Below the pieces are notes generated by a model. The model was not told the origin of the DNA, ran no database searches, and saw only the letters and a list, made by a program, of their open reading frames with translations. DNA of 64,000 bases from assembly GCF_018860915.1 (NCBI RefSeq), contig NZ_JAHKQD010000007.1, positions 1 through 64,000 on the forward strand. Direction: 5' to 3'. Source of the DNA: Colwellia sp. C2M11 (GTDB lineage Bacteria > Pseudomonadota > Gammaproteobacteria > Enterobacterales > Alteromonadaceae). This document shows positions 7,497 to 16,123 of the stretch, one piece after another (the stretch's first letter is position 1; each line of letters starts with the position of its first letter). The translations under genes and the position numbers were made by a program.

Positions 7497-7844
7497 ATGT
7501 CATTTCAAAATAAATTAGAAGCTGCACAAAAAGAGCTTAATGAAGCTAATATATGGAAATCTAATTATAATCCTCCGATTGTTGTACTGTTAAGGAAGCT
7601 TGGCTTTAATATTCGTCCCTTCCATTATTGTTCATTCAAGAGCAATTTTATTACAGCCTCGTTATGGTTTGGTATTATTTGGGGAATTATTATGTGGTTT
7701 ACCTCTTGGAAAAATGACCACATGCCTATTCAAATTGCTATATTTACAAGTTTACTTGCAGGTGTATTTTTTGGATTATTGATGGCGCTATATTACAAAC
7801 GTAGTGCAAAGAAAAACAACTTGAGTGATTGGCATACATTGTAG
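7497..7844 (+). CDS. two-helix membrane protein, last cassette gene
   Basis: A 115-residue product: a polar N-terminal 45 residues, then helices at about 52-69 and 76-98, and a basic C-terminus. The family is unknown to me. GTGAGTG at 7486-7492 gives a weak ribosome site. It is the last + strand gene before the tRNA-Ser boundary. Confidence 0.5.
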   Translation: MSFQNKLEAAQKELNEANIWKSNYNPPIVVLLRKLGFNIRPFHYCSFKSNFITASLWFGIIWGIIMWFTSWKNDHMPIQIAIFTSLLAGVFFGLLMALYYKRSAKKNNLSDWHTL

Positions 7845-7901
7845 CTAACAACCCGCAAAACGAAAAAATAGCGCCCCGTTAAAGTTGTAGTTTCTTAGAA
7901 T

Positions 7902-7980
7902 GTGGCGGTGAGATTGAAATTTGAACTCTACTCGAAGGTGTTACGCTACAAACCCCAATACCGATTTAACAAGACCTAGA
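7902..7980 (-). pseudogene. decayed tRNA-Ser copy (relic 1)
   Basis: Bases from 7902 repeat the 3' end of the intact tRNA-Ser at 8150-8240: the CCA-adjacent acceptor half and T-arm (GTGGCGGTGAGA, then TTTGAACTCT) match closely, while the variable, anticodon and D regions are degraded and the 5' acceptor half is absent. It shares about 50 bases, roughly 85% identical by eye, with relic 2. Not a functional tRNA. Confidence 0.6.
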
Positions 7981-7983
7981 AAG

Positions 7984-8020
7984 CAAAAAACCCGTCAATC
8001 TTTCGATTAACGGGTTTTCT
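7984..8020 (-). terminator. rho-independent terminator between the tRNA relics
   Basis: Stem AAAACCCGTCAAT (7987-7999) with ATTAACGGGTTTT (8006-8018), one mismatch. On the - strand it is followed by a run of U. Its place relative to relic 2 mirrors that of the terminator behind the intact tRNA. Confidence 0.7.
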
Positions 8021-8024
8021 AAAT

Positions 8025-8104
8025 GTGGCGGTGAAAATAGCAATTTGAACACTACTCGAAGGTGTTACGCTACAAACTACGGGTTTGTCTTTAACAAACA
8101 CCAG
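8025..8104 (-). pseudogene. decayed tRNA-Ser copy (relic 2)
   Basis: Same architecture as relic 1, offset by 123 bp, and again carrying only the tRNA 3' portion (GTGGCGGTGAAAAT, TTTGAACACT). Both relics share ACTCGAAGGTGTTACGCTAC, which the intact gene lacks in this form, so they derive from one another or from another serine tRNA. The offset to the intact gene is 124 bp. Confidence 0.6.
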
Positions 8105-8107
8105 ACG

Positions 8108-8145
8108 AAAAAAAACCGCTATAACTTGATATAGCGGTTTCTTAA
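8108..8145 (-). terminator. terminator of tRNA-Ser
   Basis: A perfect 11-bp stem (8113-8123 with 8130-8140, AAACCGCTATA) and, on the - strand, eight U residues. It directly follows the tRNA 3' end. Confidence 0.85.
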
Positions 8146-8149
8146 AATG

Positions 8150-8240
8150 TGGCGGTGAGATAGAGATTTGAACTCTAGAAGGGCTACAAACCCTTGCCGG
8201 TTTTCAAGACCGGTGCTTTCGACCACTCAGCCATCTCACC
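8150..8240 (-). tRNA. tRNA-Ser (anticodon UGA)
   Basis: On the - strand the gene runs GGTGAGATGG...CACCGCCA. The acceptor stem GGTGAGA pairs with TCTCACC. The anticodon loop CTTGAAA gives UGA, reading UCA/UCG-type serine codons. The long variable arm (AAGGG...CCCTT) is the class II hallmark of serine tRNAs. CCA is encoded. The gene marks the right border of the accessory cassette block. Confidence 0.95.
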
Positions 8241-8279
8241 AATAGTTTTAACAATCATCTTGCTAAAAAGTCGAGGCGT

Positions 8280-8308
8280 ATATTAAGCGCTATCCATATC
8301 ATTGTAAA
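8280..8308 (-). promoter_or_regulatory. sigma-70 promoter of tRNA-Ser
   Basis: On the - strand: -35 TTTACA (8303-8308), a 17-base spacer, -10 TAATAT (8280-8285), then a GC-rich ACGCCTCG discriminator typical of stringently controlled stable-RNA promoters. The tRNA 5' end lies about 40 bases downstream of the -10. Confidence 0.75.
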
Positions 8309-8336
8309 GGATTAATTCGCATTTTATTAAAATAAA

Positions 8337-8717
8337 TTACTTTATAAAGTCTAAATGCTCTTGATAGAAGTCTCCTAAGATTGGAACTCTTATCGTATGG
8401 CCTTGCACAACATGATAAACAGCATATATCCAAACAAGTAAAACAACTACATTTAGCAACCATCCAATTAGTGGGATTAACGCGAGTAATGCCCCAGTAA
8501 TAATGAGTCCTAAGGACTGACGTAAATGAAAACTAATGAAATTCGACTTGTGGCTGCCATGTAAAACAATAGCCACTAACCAACCGATTAAAGTGATATA
8601 ACTTAATATTGCAAAAGCCTTTGCCATTGTAGGAACATCGGCATTAGAAGATGCATAATAGTTATTAGTATTAGAGGTAACCTGTTGCTTAGATTTTTCC
8701 ATTGATTGATACTGCAT
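8337..8717 (-). CDS. DUF4870-type small membrane protein
   Basis: A 126-residue product. I start it at ATG 8717 because GGAG sits just upstream of that codon, while the longer frame to 8750 has no visible ribosome site. After a polar 35-residue N-terminus come three to four hydrophobic segments containing HKSNFISFHLRQSLGL and WIYAVYHVVQGHTIRVPILGDF, matching the N-F-H-x-R-Q-x...G pattern of DUF4870/Tic20-like proteins. Function unknown; inner membrane. Confidence 0.75.
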   Translation of the reverse strand: MQYQSMEKSKQQVTSNTNNYYASSNADVPTMAKAFAILSYITLIGWLVAIVLHGSHKSNFISFHLRQSLGLIITGALLALIPLIGWLLNVVVLLVWIYAVYHVVQGHTIRVPILGDFYQEHLDFIK

Positions 8718-9027
8718 AAATTGACGCTCCGTCTTTATTATCGTAATCACTATCTACAAACTTATTACATACTCTCTTACTCAATATAGAGATCTCTCTC
8801 CTACTTAACAATCATTTCATTAGAACAATATTGCATATTGACCCTAATTGATTAAAAAGCAAACGAAATTATTTTTCATCGTTGTTATGTTTGTTTAGAA
8901 ACATGGTTATCACATTGTTCTTTCATTATTTCGGCAAGGTAGTTATTATGTCCATCCTTATATTTTTAATACATGAATATTGATAAAGTCATTGTAAATT
9001 AAATATATTATTAAGATTTTCACGCAT

Positions 9028-9068
9028 AAAAAAGTCTACTTAAATACTCAATTTAAGTAGACTTTTAT
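9028..9068 (-). terminator. terminator of the DAHP synthase gene
   Basis: A perfect 16-bp stem (9030-9045 with 9051-9066) with a 5-base loop and U tract on the - strand, about 70 bases past the aroG-type stop. The rest of the 8718-9139 gap is AT-rich and shows no gene. Confidence 0.9.
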
Positions 9069-9139
9069 TATATTAAAATACTTTTAATCGCTTAGCTTTT
9101 TACAATAACATATTCGAGTCAGCATTAGATTGTCATTAA

Positions 9140-10192
9140 CTATACAGATCTTCTGGTAATAACTGCATCACTTAACTGCGCTAATAACGTTTCGGTATCA
9201 TCCCAGCCAATACATGCATCAGTAATACTTTGGCCGTAAACCTCAGCTTTACCATTAACTAGCTTTTGGTTACCTTCAACTAAGTGACTTTCAACCATAA
9301 CCCCAAACACATTGTGATTACCTTGGCTAATTTGCTCACTTACATCAGTTGATACTAACATTTGGTTTTCAAATTTCTTATTTGAATTAGCATGACTAAA
9401 ATCAATCATTATTTTAGTGTTTAAACCACAACTATCTAATTCTTCAGTAACTTCTTTCACACTTTGTGCATCGTAATTAGTACTTTTGCCACCACGTAAA
9501 ATAATATGACAATCGCTATTACCAGTTGTTTCAACAATTGCTGCATGACCAAACTTAGTAACAGATAAAAAATGATGCGAAGCTGCCGCTGAGCCAATTG
9601 CATCAATAGCAATTCGGATTGTACCGTCAGTACCATTTTTAAAACCTACTGGACATGACAGGCCAGAAGCGAGTTCACGATGCACTTGAGATTCGGTCGT
9701 GCGAGCACCAATAGCGCCCCAACACATTAAATCAGCCATATATTGAGGCGTAATCATATCTAAAAACTCCCCCGCTGTTGGCAAGCCTAGTTCATTAATA
9801 TCTAATAGTAATTTTCTGCCCAAGCGAAGGCCATCATTTAATTTGAAACTGTTATCCATGTATGGATCATTGATTAGACCTTTCCAACCAACCGTTGTTC
9901 TAGGCTTTTCAAAATAAACTCTCATTACTATTTCTAGGCTATCTTTATACTTTTCACGTAATTTCACTAACCGCTGAGCATACTCTAATGCCGCTTTAGG
10001 GTCATGAATAGAGCAAGGTCCAATAACAACAAGTAAACGATCGTCTTTGTCATTAAAAATGTTGTGAATTGCAGCTCGGCCAGAAACAACCGACTTAATT
10101 GCTTTCTCTGACGCTGGAAATCGTTCTAGTAATGCGATAGGAGGTAATAAGTCTTTGATTTTATTGATGCGCACATCGTCAGTTTGATACAT
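9140..10192 (-). CDS. aroG: 3-deoxy-7-phosphoheptulonate (DAHP) synthase, class I, AroG/AroF/AroH type
   Basis: It catalyses condensation of phosphoenolpyruvate and erythrose 4-phosphate, the first step of the shikimate pathway, in the cytoplasm. At 350 residues it has the full length of the enterobacterial isozymes. Family landmarks are LLVVIGPCSIHDP (about 52-64), MRVYFEKPRTTVGWKG (about 90-105), GARTTESQVHRE (about 160), GFKNGTDG (about 182), and C-terminal IMIDFSHANS with GVMVES. The isozyme (Phe-, Tyr- or Trp-inhibited) cannot be assigned from sequence reading alone, so the symbol is generic. It is monocistronic, with its own strong terminator. Confidence 0.9.
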   Translation of the reverse strand: MYQTDDVRINKIKDLLPPIALLERFPASEKAIKSVVSGRAAIHNIFNDKDDRLLVVIGPCSIHDPKAALEYAQRLVKLREKYKDSLEIVMRVYFEKPRTTVGWKGLINDPYMDNSFKLNDGLRLGRKLLLDINELGLPTAGEFLDMITPQYMADLMCWGAIGARTTESQVHRELASGLSCPVGFKNGTDGTIRIAIDAIGSAAASHHFLSVTKFGHAAIVETTGNSDCHIILRGGKSTNYDAQSVKEVTEELDSCGLNTKIMIDFSHANSNKKFENQMLVSTDVSEQISQGNHNVFGVMVESHLVEGNQKLVNGKAEVYGQSITDACIGWDDTETLLAQLSDAVITRRSV

Positions 10193-10384
10193 AATATTTT
10201 CTCTTTGCTCTCTGCTAATCTAATTAGCAACTTAATTCGTTTTATTTACGTCTAGACATCCAAATGAATAATCTAAAGATAATTTAACAGTGTTATGCGC
10301 GTAATACCAGTATATTCCCATGAAGAAAGCGATAAAATTCGCTATAATCATGGTTTGAAATTCTAATTAAGAGGTAGATATATA

Positions 10385-11377
10385 ATGATAAATAAGACTT
10401 TACCATTACTTGACCTTCACAGGCATTTAGACGGTAACATTCGCCCTGCTACCATTTGGCAATTAGCAACTAAAAACAATATTGTTTTACCTGCAACACA
10501 ACTGAGCGATTTTATTCCTCATGTGCAAATACAGGGTAGCGAATCTGACCTCTTGGCTTTTTTGAAAAAATTAGACTGGGGAGTCGCTGTATTAAAAGAT
10601 CTTGATGATGTAAAACGTATTGCCTTTGAGAATGTAGAAGACGCTTTTAATGCAGGGTTACATTACGCTGAATTACGTTTTTCTCCATACTATATGTCGA
10701 TGAACCATAATTTACCGATTGCTGAAGTGGTTGCTGCCGTAGTTGATGGTATTAAAATAGGCATGAAAACTTTTAATGTTAATATTAACTTAATTGGTAT
10801 TTTAAGCCGTACATTTGGTGTTAAACACTGCCAACTTGAATTAGATGCTTTGCTGACACATAAAAATGATCTTGTTGCGATTGATTTAGCGGGAGATGAG
10901 TATAACTTTCCTGGCGATTTATTTGTCGACCATTTTAAGCAAGTGCGTGATGCAGGCTTAAACGTTACAGTTCATGCAGGTGAAGCTGGTGGTGCAAAAA
11001 GCGTATGGCAGGCAATTAATGATTTAGGCGCAACTCGTATTGGTCATGGCGTTGCGACAATAGAAGATGAAAAATTAATGTCTTATATGGTCAATAATAA
11101 TATTGCGATAGAATCTTGTTTAACATCAAATTATCAAACAGGAACAGTTAAAGATTTAGCTACGCATCCATTAAAAACATTTCTTAAACATGGCATAAAA
11201 GCTTGTTTGAATACTGATGATCCCGCAGTACAAGGTATAGAAATAAAACATGAATATACTGTAGCTCAAAATGTATTAAAGCTCAGTGATAAAGATACTA
11301 CTCAATTACAAAAGAATTCGATTGATGTTTGCTTTTTATCTGACACTGATAAAAAGCAATTAGTCTCAACAATATAG
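10385..11377 (+). CDS. add: adenosine deaminase
   Basis: It hydrolyses adenosine and deoxyadenosine to inosine and deoxyinosine with a bound zinc. The 330-residue protein shows DLHRHLDG (residues 10-17, the HxH zinc pair), HAGEAGG (about 198-204, third His and catalytic Glu), RIGHG, and NTDDPA (about 277-282, catalytic Asp pair). AGAGG at 10370-10374 precedes the ATG. It stands just ahead of deoD, so the two supply consecutive steps of purine nucleoside salvage, but the 230-base gap suggests separate transcription. Confidence 0.95.
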   Translation: MINKTLPLLDLHRHLDGNIRPATIWQLATKNNIVLPATQLSDFIPHVQIQGSESDLLAFLKKLDWGVAVLKDLDDVKRIAFENVEDAFNAGLHYAELRFSPYYMSMNHNLPIAEVVAAVVDGIKIGMKTFNVNINLIGILSRTFGVKHCQLELDALLTHKNDLVAIDLAGDEYNFPGDLFVDHFKQVRDAGLNVTVHAGEAGGAKSVWQAINDLGATRIGHGVATIEDEKLMSYMVNNNIAIESCLTSNYQTGTVKDLATHPLKTFLKHGIKACLNTDDPAVQGIEIKHEYTVAQNVLKLSDKDTTQLQKNSIDVCFLSDTDKKQLVSTI

Positions 11378-11607
11378 AAAGAGGTTTGATTTTTATTGTC
11401 AAATTGATAAAATTACATCGGTAAACAACAAGATCAGTAAAACACCCTTGATAGCTGTTTTTTAATTATTTAACCTAATTAAAGGTTTATAAATTTCAGG
11501 CTAAAAACTTACTGTTTAACTTACTTCTTTAACTTACTTTCTTACCATAGGGGATAACTTAAAGAATGAATTTAGTAATCAACTTAAAGAATTAACAAGG
11601 GATTTCC

Positions 11608-12312
11608 ATGAGTACTCCACATATTTCAGCTAACTTAGGCGACTTCGCCGAAACCGTATTAATGCCAGGCGACCCGCTTCGAGCTAAGTTTATCGCTGAA
11701 AATTTTTTAGACGATGCAAAATGCGTAACAAGCGTACGTAACATGTTTGGTTACACGGGTACCTATAAAGGTAAACGTATTTCTGTCATGGGTTCAGGTA
11801 TGGGCATACCTTCTATTTCAATTTATGCCACTGAACTATACAAAGACTTTGGTGTTGAAAACATTATTCGTATTGGTTCATGTGGCGCAGTTCGCGATGA
11901 TATTAAAATTCGTGACGTAATTATTGGTATGGGAGCAAGTACTGATTCAAATGTTAATCGTATGCGTTTTAATCAATGTGATTTTGCTGCTCTTGCTGAT
12001 TTTTCATTATTGCACAAAGTAGTTAATACAGCTGATCGTCTTGATAAAAAAGTGCATGTAGGTAACGTTTTTACCGCTGACTTATTTTATACGCCACAAC
12101 CTGAAATGTTCGCGTTGATGGAAAAACACGGTGTATTAGCAGTAGAAATGGAAGCTGCTGGTTTATATGGTGTTGCTGCTGAATTAGGTAAAAAAGCATT
12201 AGCTGTATTTACTGTATCTGATCACATTAAAACAGGTGAGCAAACAACGGCTGATGAACGTGAAAATACCTTCAAAGATATGATGGAATTAACATTAGAA
12301 AGTATTCTATAA
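11608..12312 (+). CDS. deoD: purine nucleoside phosphorylase, DeoD type
   Basis: It cleaves purine (deoxy)nucleosides with phosphate to base plus (deoxy)ribose 1-phosphate. The 234-residue protein is collinear with hexameric Deo[13 protein letters not shown] (about 19-30), [14 protein letters not shown] (about 64-77), IRIGSCGAV (about 86-94), VEMEAAGLY (about 178-186) and SDHIKTGE (about 203-210, with the catalytic Asp). AAGGGA upstream. Its product feeds DeoB and DeoC encoded downstream. Confidence 0.95.
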   Translation: MSTPHISANLGDFAETVLMPGDPLRAKFIAENFLDDAKCVTSVRNMFGYTGTYKGKRISVMGSGMGIPSISIYATELYKDFGVENIIRIGSCGAVRDDIKIRDVIIGMGASTDSNVNRMRFNQCDFAALADFSLLHKVVNTADRLDKKVHVGNVFTADLFYTPQPEMFALMEKHGVLAVEMEAAGLYGVAAELGKKALAVFTVSDHIKTGEQTTADERENTFKDMMELTLESIL

Positions 12313-12344
12313 CGCTTTTTTTCCGTGATATTCTCAAACATTAT

Positions 12345-12379
12345 AATCGCTTACGTTAAACTCTTTTGTAAGCGATTTT
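12345..12379. terminator. bidirectional terminator between deoD and argP
   Basis: Stem AATCGCTTAC (12345-12354) with GTAAGCGATT (12368-12377), followed by TTTTAAT on the + strand and abutting the argP stop on the - strand. It probably serves both convergent genes. Confidence 0.7.
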
Positions 12380-13262
12380 AATCTAAAAGCGTTTGAGCGG
12401 TATATATTATTTGTTGAGATATTTTTTTATTTACACCTTTTACAAGCACCCAACTATGCCAATAAAGTGTCCTAATAAGCTCTTTGTCTGGGCATAAATT
12501 AACTAACTCTCCAGCTTCAAGTTCATTTTTAATTTGCAAATATGGTACTAAACAATAAGCAACGCCCTGCTTTGCTAATATAACAAATGCCTCTGCGGAT
12601 CGAACGGTATGACAATAATATTCACTGGCTTCTAAACCAAAATTCTCTGCAATATAATGCATATGCATCGCGTCTTTGTGATCATAACTAATGGCTGGCG
12701 CCATTTTTAATGACGATTGAGTAACACCTTGTTTAAAGTATTTATCTTTAAACCCTTTCGAGCAAACAAGGCAATAATTCATTGAGCCAAGTTCAAATGA
12801 ACGATACCCTTTTAACGGATTTTTAATAATACTAACCGCACCTATGGCTTCGCCGGAACGTAATCTATCTAAGGTTCGATCTTCAGGTTCAATCAACAAA
12901 TTTAACTCAATTAAATTTTCTTGTAATACTGGCGTTAATGCTTTTAAAAACCACGTAGCAATACTGTCGGCATTCACTGCCAGTGAAACTTTCATTGGTT
13001 TAATTGCGTTATCAGGCATTAATTCAGGTAAAAGCTCATTTTCTAATTGTTTCACTTTCTTAAAATGGCTTAACAATTGTTCACCGACTGTGGTTAATTC
13101 TATCGGTTGTCTGCGAATAAGCACTGGCTGACCTATATTCTCTTCAAGTAATTTAATACGTTGAGAAATAGCTGATTGAGAAATAAATAACTGTGCTGCT
13201 GCTAAGTCAAAACTTTGTGTTTCTATAATAGCAGCCAATGCTGCTAATAACTTATAGTCCAT
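12378..13262 (-). CDS. argP: LysR-type regulator ArgP (IciA family)
   Basis: A 294-residue LysR-type regulator: N-terminal winged helix (MDYKLLAALAAIIETQSFDLAAAQL, then SQSAISQRIKLLEE at about 29-42) and a two-lobed effector domain. The order and wording fit ArgP, which in E. coli activates arginine exporter transcription with arginine as co-effector. The diagnostic context is the divergent lysE/argO-type gene starting 110 bp away, which shares the intergenic promoter region. Confident on family, slightly less on orthology. Confidence 0.88.
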   Translation of the reverse strand: MDYKLLAALAAIIETQSFDLAAAQLFISQSAISQRIKLLEENIGQPVLIRRQPIELTTVGEQLLSHFKKVKQLENELLPELMPDNAIKPMKVSLAVNADSIATWFLKALTPVLQENLIELNLLIEPEDRTLDRLRSGEAIGAVSIIKNPLKGYRSFELGSMNYCLVCSKGFKDKYFKQGVTQSSLKMAPAISYDHKDAMHMHYIAENFGLEASEYYCHTVRSAEAFVILAKQGVAYCLVPYLQIKNELEAGELVNLCPDKELIRTLYWHSWVLVKGVNKKISQQIIYTAQTLLD

Positions 13263-13371
13263 ATTAGTTATTCTTATGATAAATAAATTTTATTAATTAT
13301 ATTAATTTAATGAAAAAGTTCAAACTCTTATTTTTTCTAATGACATTAAGCAAATAACTTAAGGAACCTAT

Positions 13372-13992
13372 ATGTTCATCTTGGCAGCAATCAAAGGATT
13401 TACACTAACATTGAGTATGATAATACCGATAGGAAGTCAAAATTCTATGTTGATCTCTCAAGGCATTAATAAAAACCACCATATTACCACGGCAGGATTA
13501 TTTATACTTTATGATGCATTGATGATAACTGTTGGTGTTTTAGGTGGCAGTTTAATTTTATCGACCAATGCATTGCTATTTACACTACTCACCTGGGGTG
13601 GAATTTTATTTTTACTTAGTTATGGCGCGATGTCTTTTAAGCAAGCGTTTGATGGAATAAAGTCAGACAATAGCAATGTTAAAATAAAAAGATCATTAAA
13701 GATTGTTATATTAACAAGTTTAATTGTGACTTTTTTAAATCCACATGCTTATATTGATACTGTGATGGTGATTGGCAGTGTGGGTGGACAATATACCGGC
13801 CAAGAAAAGATTTATTTTCTTATTGGTGCGATTACCGGCTCTATCGTTTGGTTTTCTACCTTAGCATTAACAGCCTCAAAACTTTCGGTACAATTAAGTA
13901 AACCGAAAGTTAAGAGTGTTATAGATTGTTTAATTGGTGCTGTGATGTGGTTTATTGCTTGGTCATTATTTATGACTTGGACTTTGAAGTAA
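13372..13992 (+). CDS. argO: LysE/ArgO family amino-acid exporter (arginine exporter)
   Basis: A 206-residue inner-membrane protein with about six helices. The N-terminal [24 protein letters not shown] carries the PxGxQN signature of LysE/ArgO exporters, and [18 protein letters not shown] (about 123-140) is the second family motif. Divergence from argP argues for arginine (perhaps lysine) export. AAGGAAC precedes the ATG. The last 27 bases overlap the convergent deoB 3' end. Confidence 0.88.
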   Translation: MFILAAIKGFTLTLSMIIPIGSQNSMLISQGINKNHHITTAGLFILYDALMITVGVLGGSLILSTNALLFTLLTWGGILFLLSYGAMSFKQAFDGIKSDNSNVKIKRSLKIVILTSLIVTFLNPHAYIDTVMVIGSVGGQYTGQEKIYFLIGAITGSIVWFSTLALTASKLSVQLSKPKVKSVIDCLIGAVMWFIAWSLFMTWTLK

Positions 13993-15240
13993 CTCCGTCA
14001 AAAAGCTTGTACCATATTCCATTGCTTCTACATCAAAAAGCTCAGCAAGTGTTTGTCCTAAATCAGCAAAACTGGTGCGTTTACCTAAGTCTATTGATGC
14101 CATCGACTGTTGATAACTAAGTAAAGGTACAAATTCACGCGTGTGATCACTGCCAGGCCAAGTTGGATCACAACCATGGTCGGCAGTTAAAAATAGAATA
14201 TCGTCTTTTCCCATATGCTTATAAATTTCAGGTAAACGCTTATCAAAGTTTTCTAATGCTTGGGCATAACCAACAGGATCACGACGATGACCAAAGTCTT
14301 GATCGAAATTCACTAAGTTAGTAAAGATCAGACTATTATCTTTTGAAGACTTGATATGCGCTATTGTGGCATCTACTAGCGCATCAATGCCATTTGCTTT
14401 TGTTTTTTGTGTTATGCCTTGATGAGCAAAAATATCAGCAATTTTACCAACACTAACTACTTCTCCACCTGCTTGCACAATTTTTTCTAATACTGTGGTT
14501 GAGGGTGGTAATACTGAATAATCACGTCTATTACCTGTACGAGCAAAGCTATTACTTTCACCAACGAATGGTCTAGCAATCACGCGGCCAATATTTAAAT
14601 CACTGTTTGATAATATTTCACGAACTTGTTCACAATATTGATAAAGTTTATCTAAACCAAAATGCTCTTCATGAGCTGCTACTTGGAAAACACTGTCAGC
14701 TGAGGTATAGCAGATAGGTAAACCCGTTTGAATATGCATATCACCAAGCTTATTAATAATATCAGTACCTGATGCATGACAATTACCTAATATTCCACTA
14801 CAGCCCGTTTTGTTATTAATTTCAGCAATTAAATCTGTCGAAAAAGATGACTCATGATCTGAAAAGTAAGTCCAATCAAACAATACAGGCACTCCAGCCA
14901 TTTCCCAATGACCACTTGGTGTATCCTTACCGGTACTTAATTCAGCCATATAACCAAAAGCACCTTTATTAGGTTTAATATAAAAATCATTAAAATCTAT
15001 CGACGACTTCGCTAAATCATCTTTATATTCTTGCCAAATTTTATCACTGCTCGCTTGCCGACTTAATTCATGTAAGCCTAATTCACCTAGGTTTGGCAAT
15101 TGTATAACTTTATTTTTTGCTTTAAAGTAAGCTTTAGCTATGTTGATAAACGTATTAGCATTAACATCACCAAAACTTTCTGCATCATCTGCATAGCCGA
15201 CCCCAAAACTATCAAGCACTAAAATTATTGCCTTTGCCAT
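13966..15240 (-). CDS. deoB: phosphopentomutase
   Basis: It interconverts (deoxy)ribose 1- and 5-phosphate, linking nucleoside phosphorylases to DeoC and the pentose phosphate pathway. The 424-residue alkaline-phosphatase-superfamily enzyme shows [13 protein letters not shown] (residues 8-20, first metal Asp), the TPSGHWEM segment (about 115), [16 protein letters not shown] (about 302-317) and [19 protein letters not shown] (about 347-365). Length matches the family (about 405-420). It is on the opposite strand to its pathway partners, and its 3' end overlaps argO. Confidence 0.95.
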   Translation of the reverse strand: MAKAIILVLDSFGVGYADDAESFGDVNANTFINIAKAYFKAKNKVIQLPNLGELGLHELSRQASSDKIWQEYKDDLAKSSIDFNDFYIKPNKGAFGYMAELSTGKDTPSGHWEMAGVPVLFDWTYFSDHESSFSTDLIAEINNKTGCSGILGNCHASGTDIINKLGDMHIQTGLPICYTSADSVFQVAAHEEHFGLDKLYQYCEQVREILSNSDLNIGRVIARPFVGESNSFARTGNRRDYSVLPPSTTVLEKIVQAGGEVVSVGKIADIFAHQGITQKTKANGIDALVDATIAHIKSSKDNSLIFTNLVNFDQDFGHRRDPVGYAQALENFDKRLPEIYKHMGKDDILFLTADHGCDPTWPGSDHTREFVPLLSYQQSMASIDLGKRTSFADLGQTLAELFDVEAMEYGTSFLTELLQSPSHK

Positions 15241-15420
15241 TGAATTTACACCTTTTGTTAAAAAAACATGACCAATTAGTCAAGTTGTGTTAATTTAAAG
15301 CTTTTATTATAATTAGCCAAGTTTTTTCTAACCTTTTTTCTTATTGCCTTGTGATTTACTTAGATTGTTCTAAATTAAGTTTATAATAGCAATAACTTGA
15401 CCTTTTCTACGGACTTATTA

Positions 15421-16071
15421 ATGATACAACCAAGTAAAACGACTGTAATCGCCATCGCAGGTGCTTCAGCATCAGGAAAGTCCCTTTTTGCTAAAACAAT
15501 ATATCAAGAGTTATTACCTGAATTAGGTCCTGACGGCATTTCTATTTTAAAAGAAGATGCTTATTATCGGGATCAATCAGATTTAACTATGGATGAGAGA
15601 GCGCAAACTAACTACGATCATCCTAGAGCCTTTGAACATGAATTACTCAGTGAACATTTAACATCTTTAATAGCGCAGAAAACAATAGACTGCCCTGTTT
15701 ATTGTTATAAAACGCATACACGTACAACCAATACCTTATCAATAAAACCAACTAAAATCATATTAGTTGAAGGCATTCTACTTTTATCAAACCCTCAGCT
15801 TCGAGACTGTTTTGATATAAAAGTGTACATGGATACACCACTTGATATTTGCCTTATTCGACGTATTAAAAGAGATACCGAAGAACGTGAACGTAGTTTA
15901 GAGTCTATCACTAATCAATATTTAACCACAGTACGTCCTATGTATTACCAATTTATTGAACCGTCTAAAGCTTGGGCTGATTTGGTAATTACACGCGGTG
16001 GTAAAAATAGAATGGCAATTGAAGTATTAAAAGCTAAAATTCGACAGTTATCTTTAAAAAGTACTCAATAG
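15421..16071 (+). CDS. udk: uridine/cytidine kinase
   Basis: It phosphorylates uridine and cytidine to UMP and CMP. The P-loop GASASGKS is at about residues 13-20 of the protein as started here. DAYYRDQ, YDHPRAFEHELL and LVEGILLL, with RRIKRDTEERERS, complete the family signature. I chose ATG 15421 with GGA at 15411; an in-frame TTG at 15397 would add eight residues absent from relatives. It stands ahead of nupC and likely shares its transcript. Confidence 0.93.
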   Translation: MIQPSKTTVIAIAGASASGKSLFAKTIYQELLPELGPDGISILKEDAYYRDQSDLTMDERAQTNYDHPRAFEHELLSEHLTSLIAQKTIDCPVYCYKTHTRTTNTLSIKPTKIILVEGILLLSNPQLRDCFDIKVYMDTPLDICLIRRIKRDTEERERSLESITNQYLTTVRPMYYQFIEPSKAWADLVITRGGKNRMAIEVLKAKIRQLSLKSTQ

Positions 16072-16123
16072 AATTACTCATAGCATTTAACAATAATAAT
16101 TAACAAGATAACTTGAGGTTACA

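Noticed and set aside
7902-8104. Additional functional tRNA genes
   Set aside because: Both copies lack a 5' acceptor half and a proper anticodon arm; only the 3' portion is tRNA-like.
1-8240. Prophage or conjugative element as the source of the accessory block
   Set aside because: No integrase, structural phage gene, relaxase or transposase is visible; the single-gene units with attC-like spacers fit a cassette array better.
10216-10230. Inverted repeat GCTAAT-CTA-ATTAGC upstream of the DAHP synthase gene, as a TrpR or TyrR operator
   Set aside because: It does not fit the TrpR consensus (CTAGTTAACTAG-like) or the TyrR TGTAAA-N6-TTTACA box. The symmetry is short and could arise by chance in AT-rich sequence.
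15397-15420. TTG start for uridine kinase giving eight extra residues
   Set aside because: The ATG at 15421 has a better-spaced GGA and aligns with the usual Udk N-terminus.
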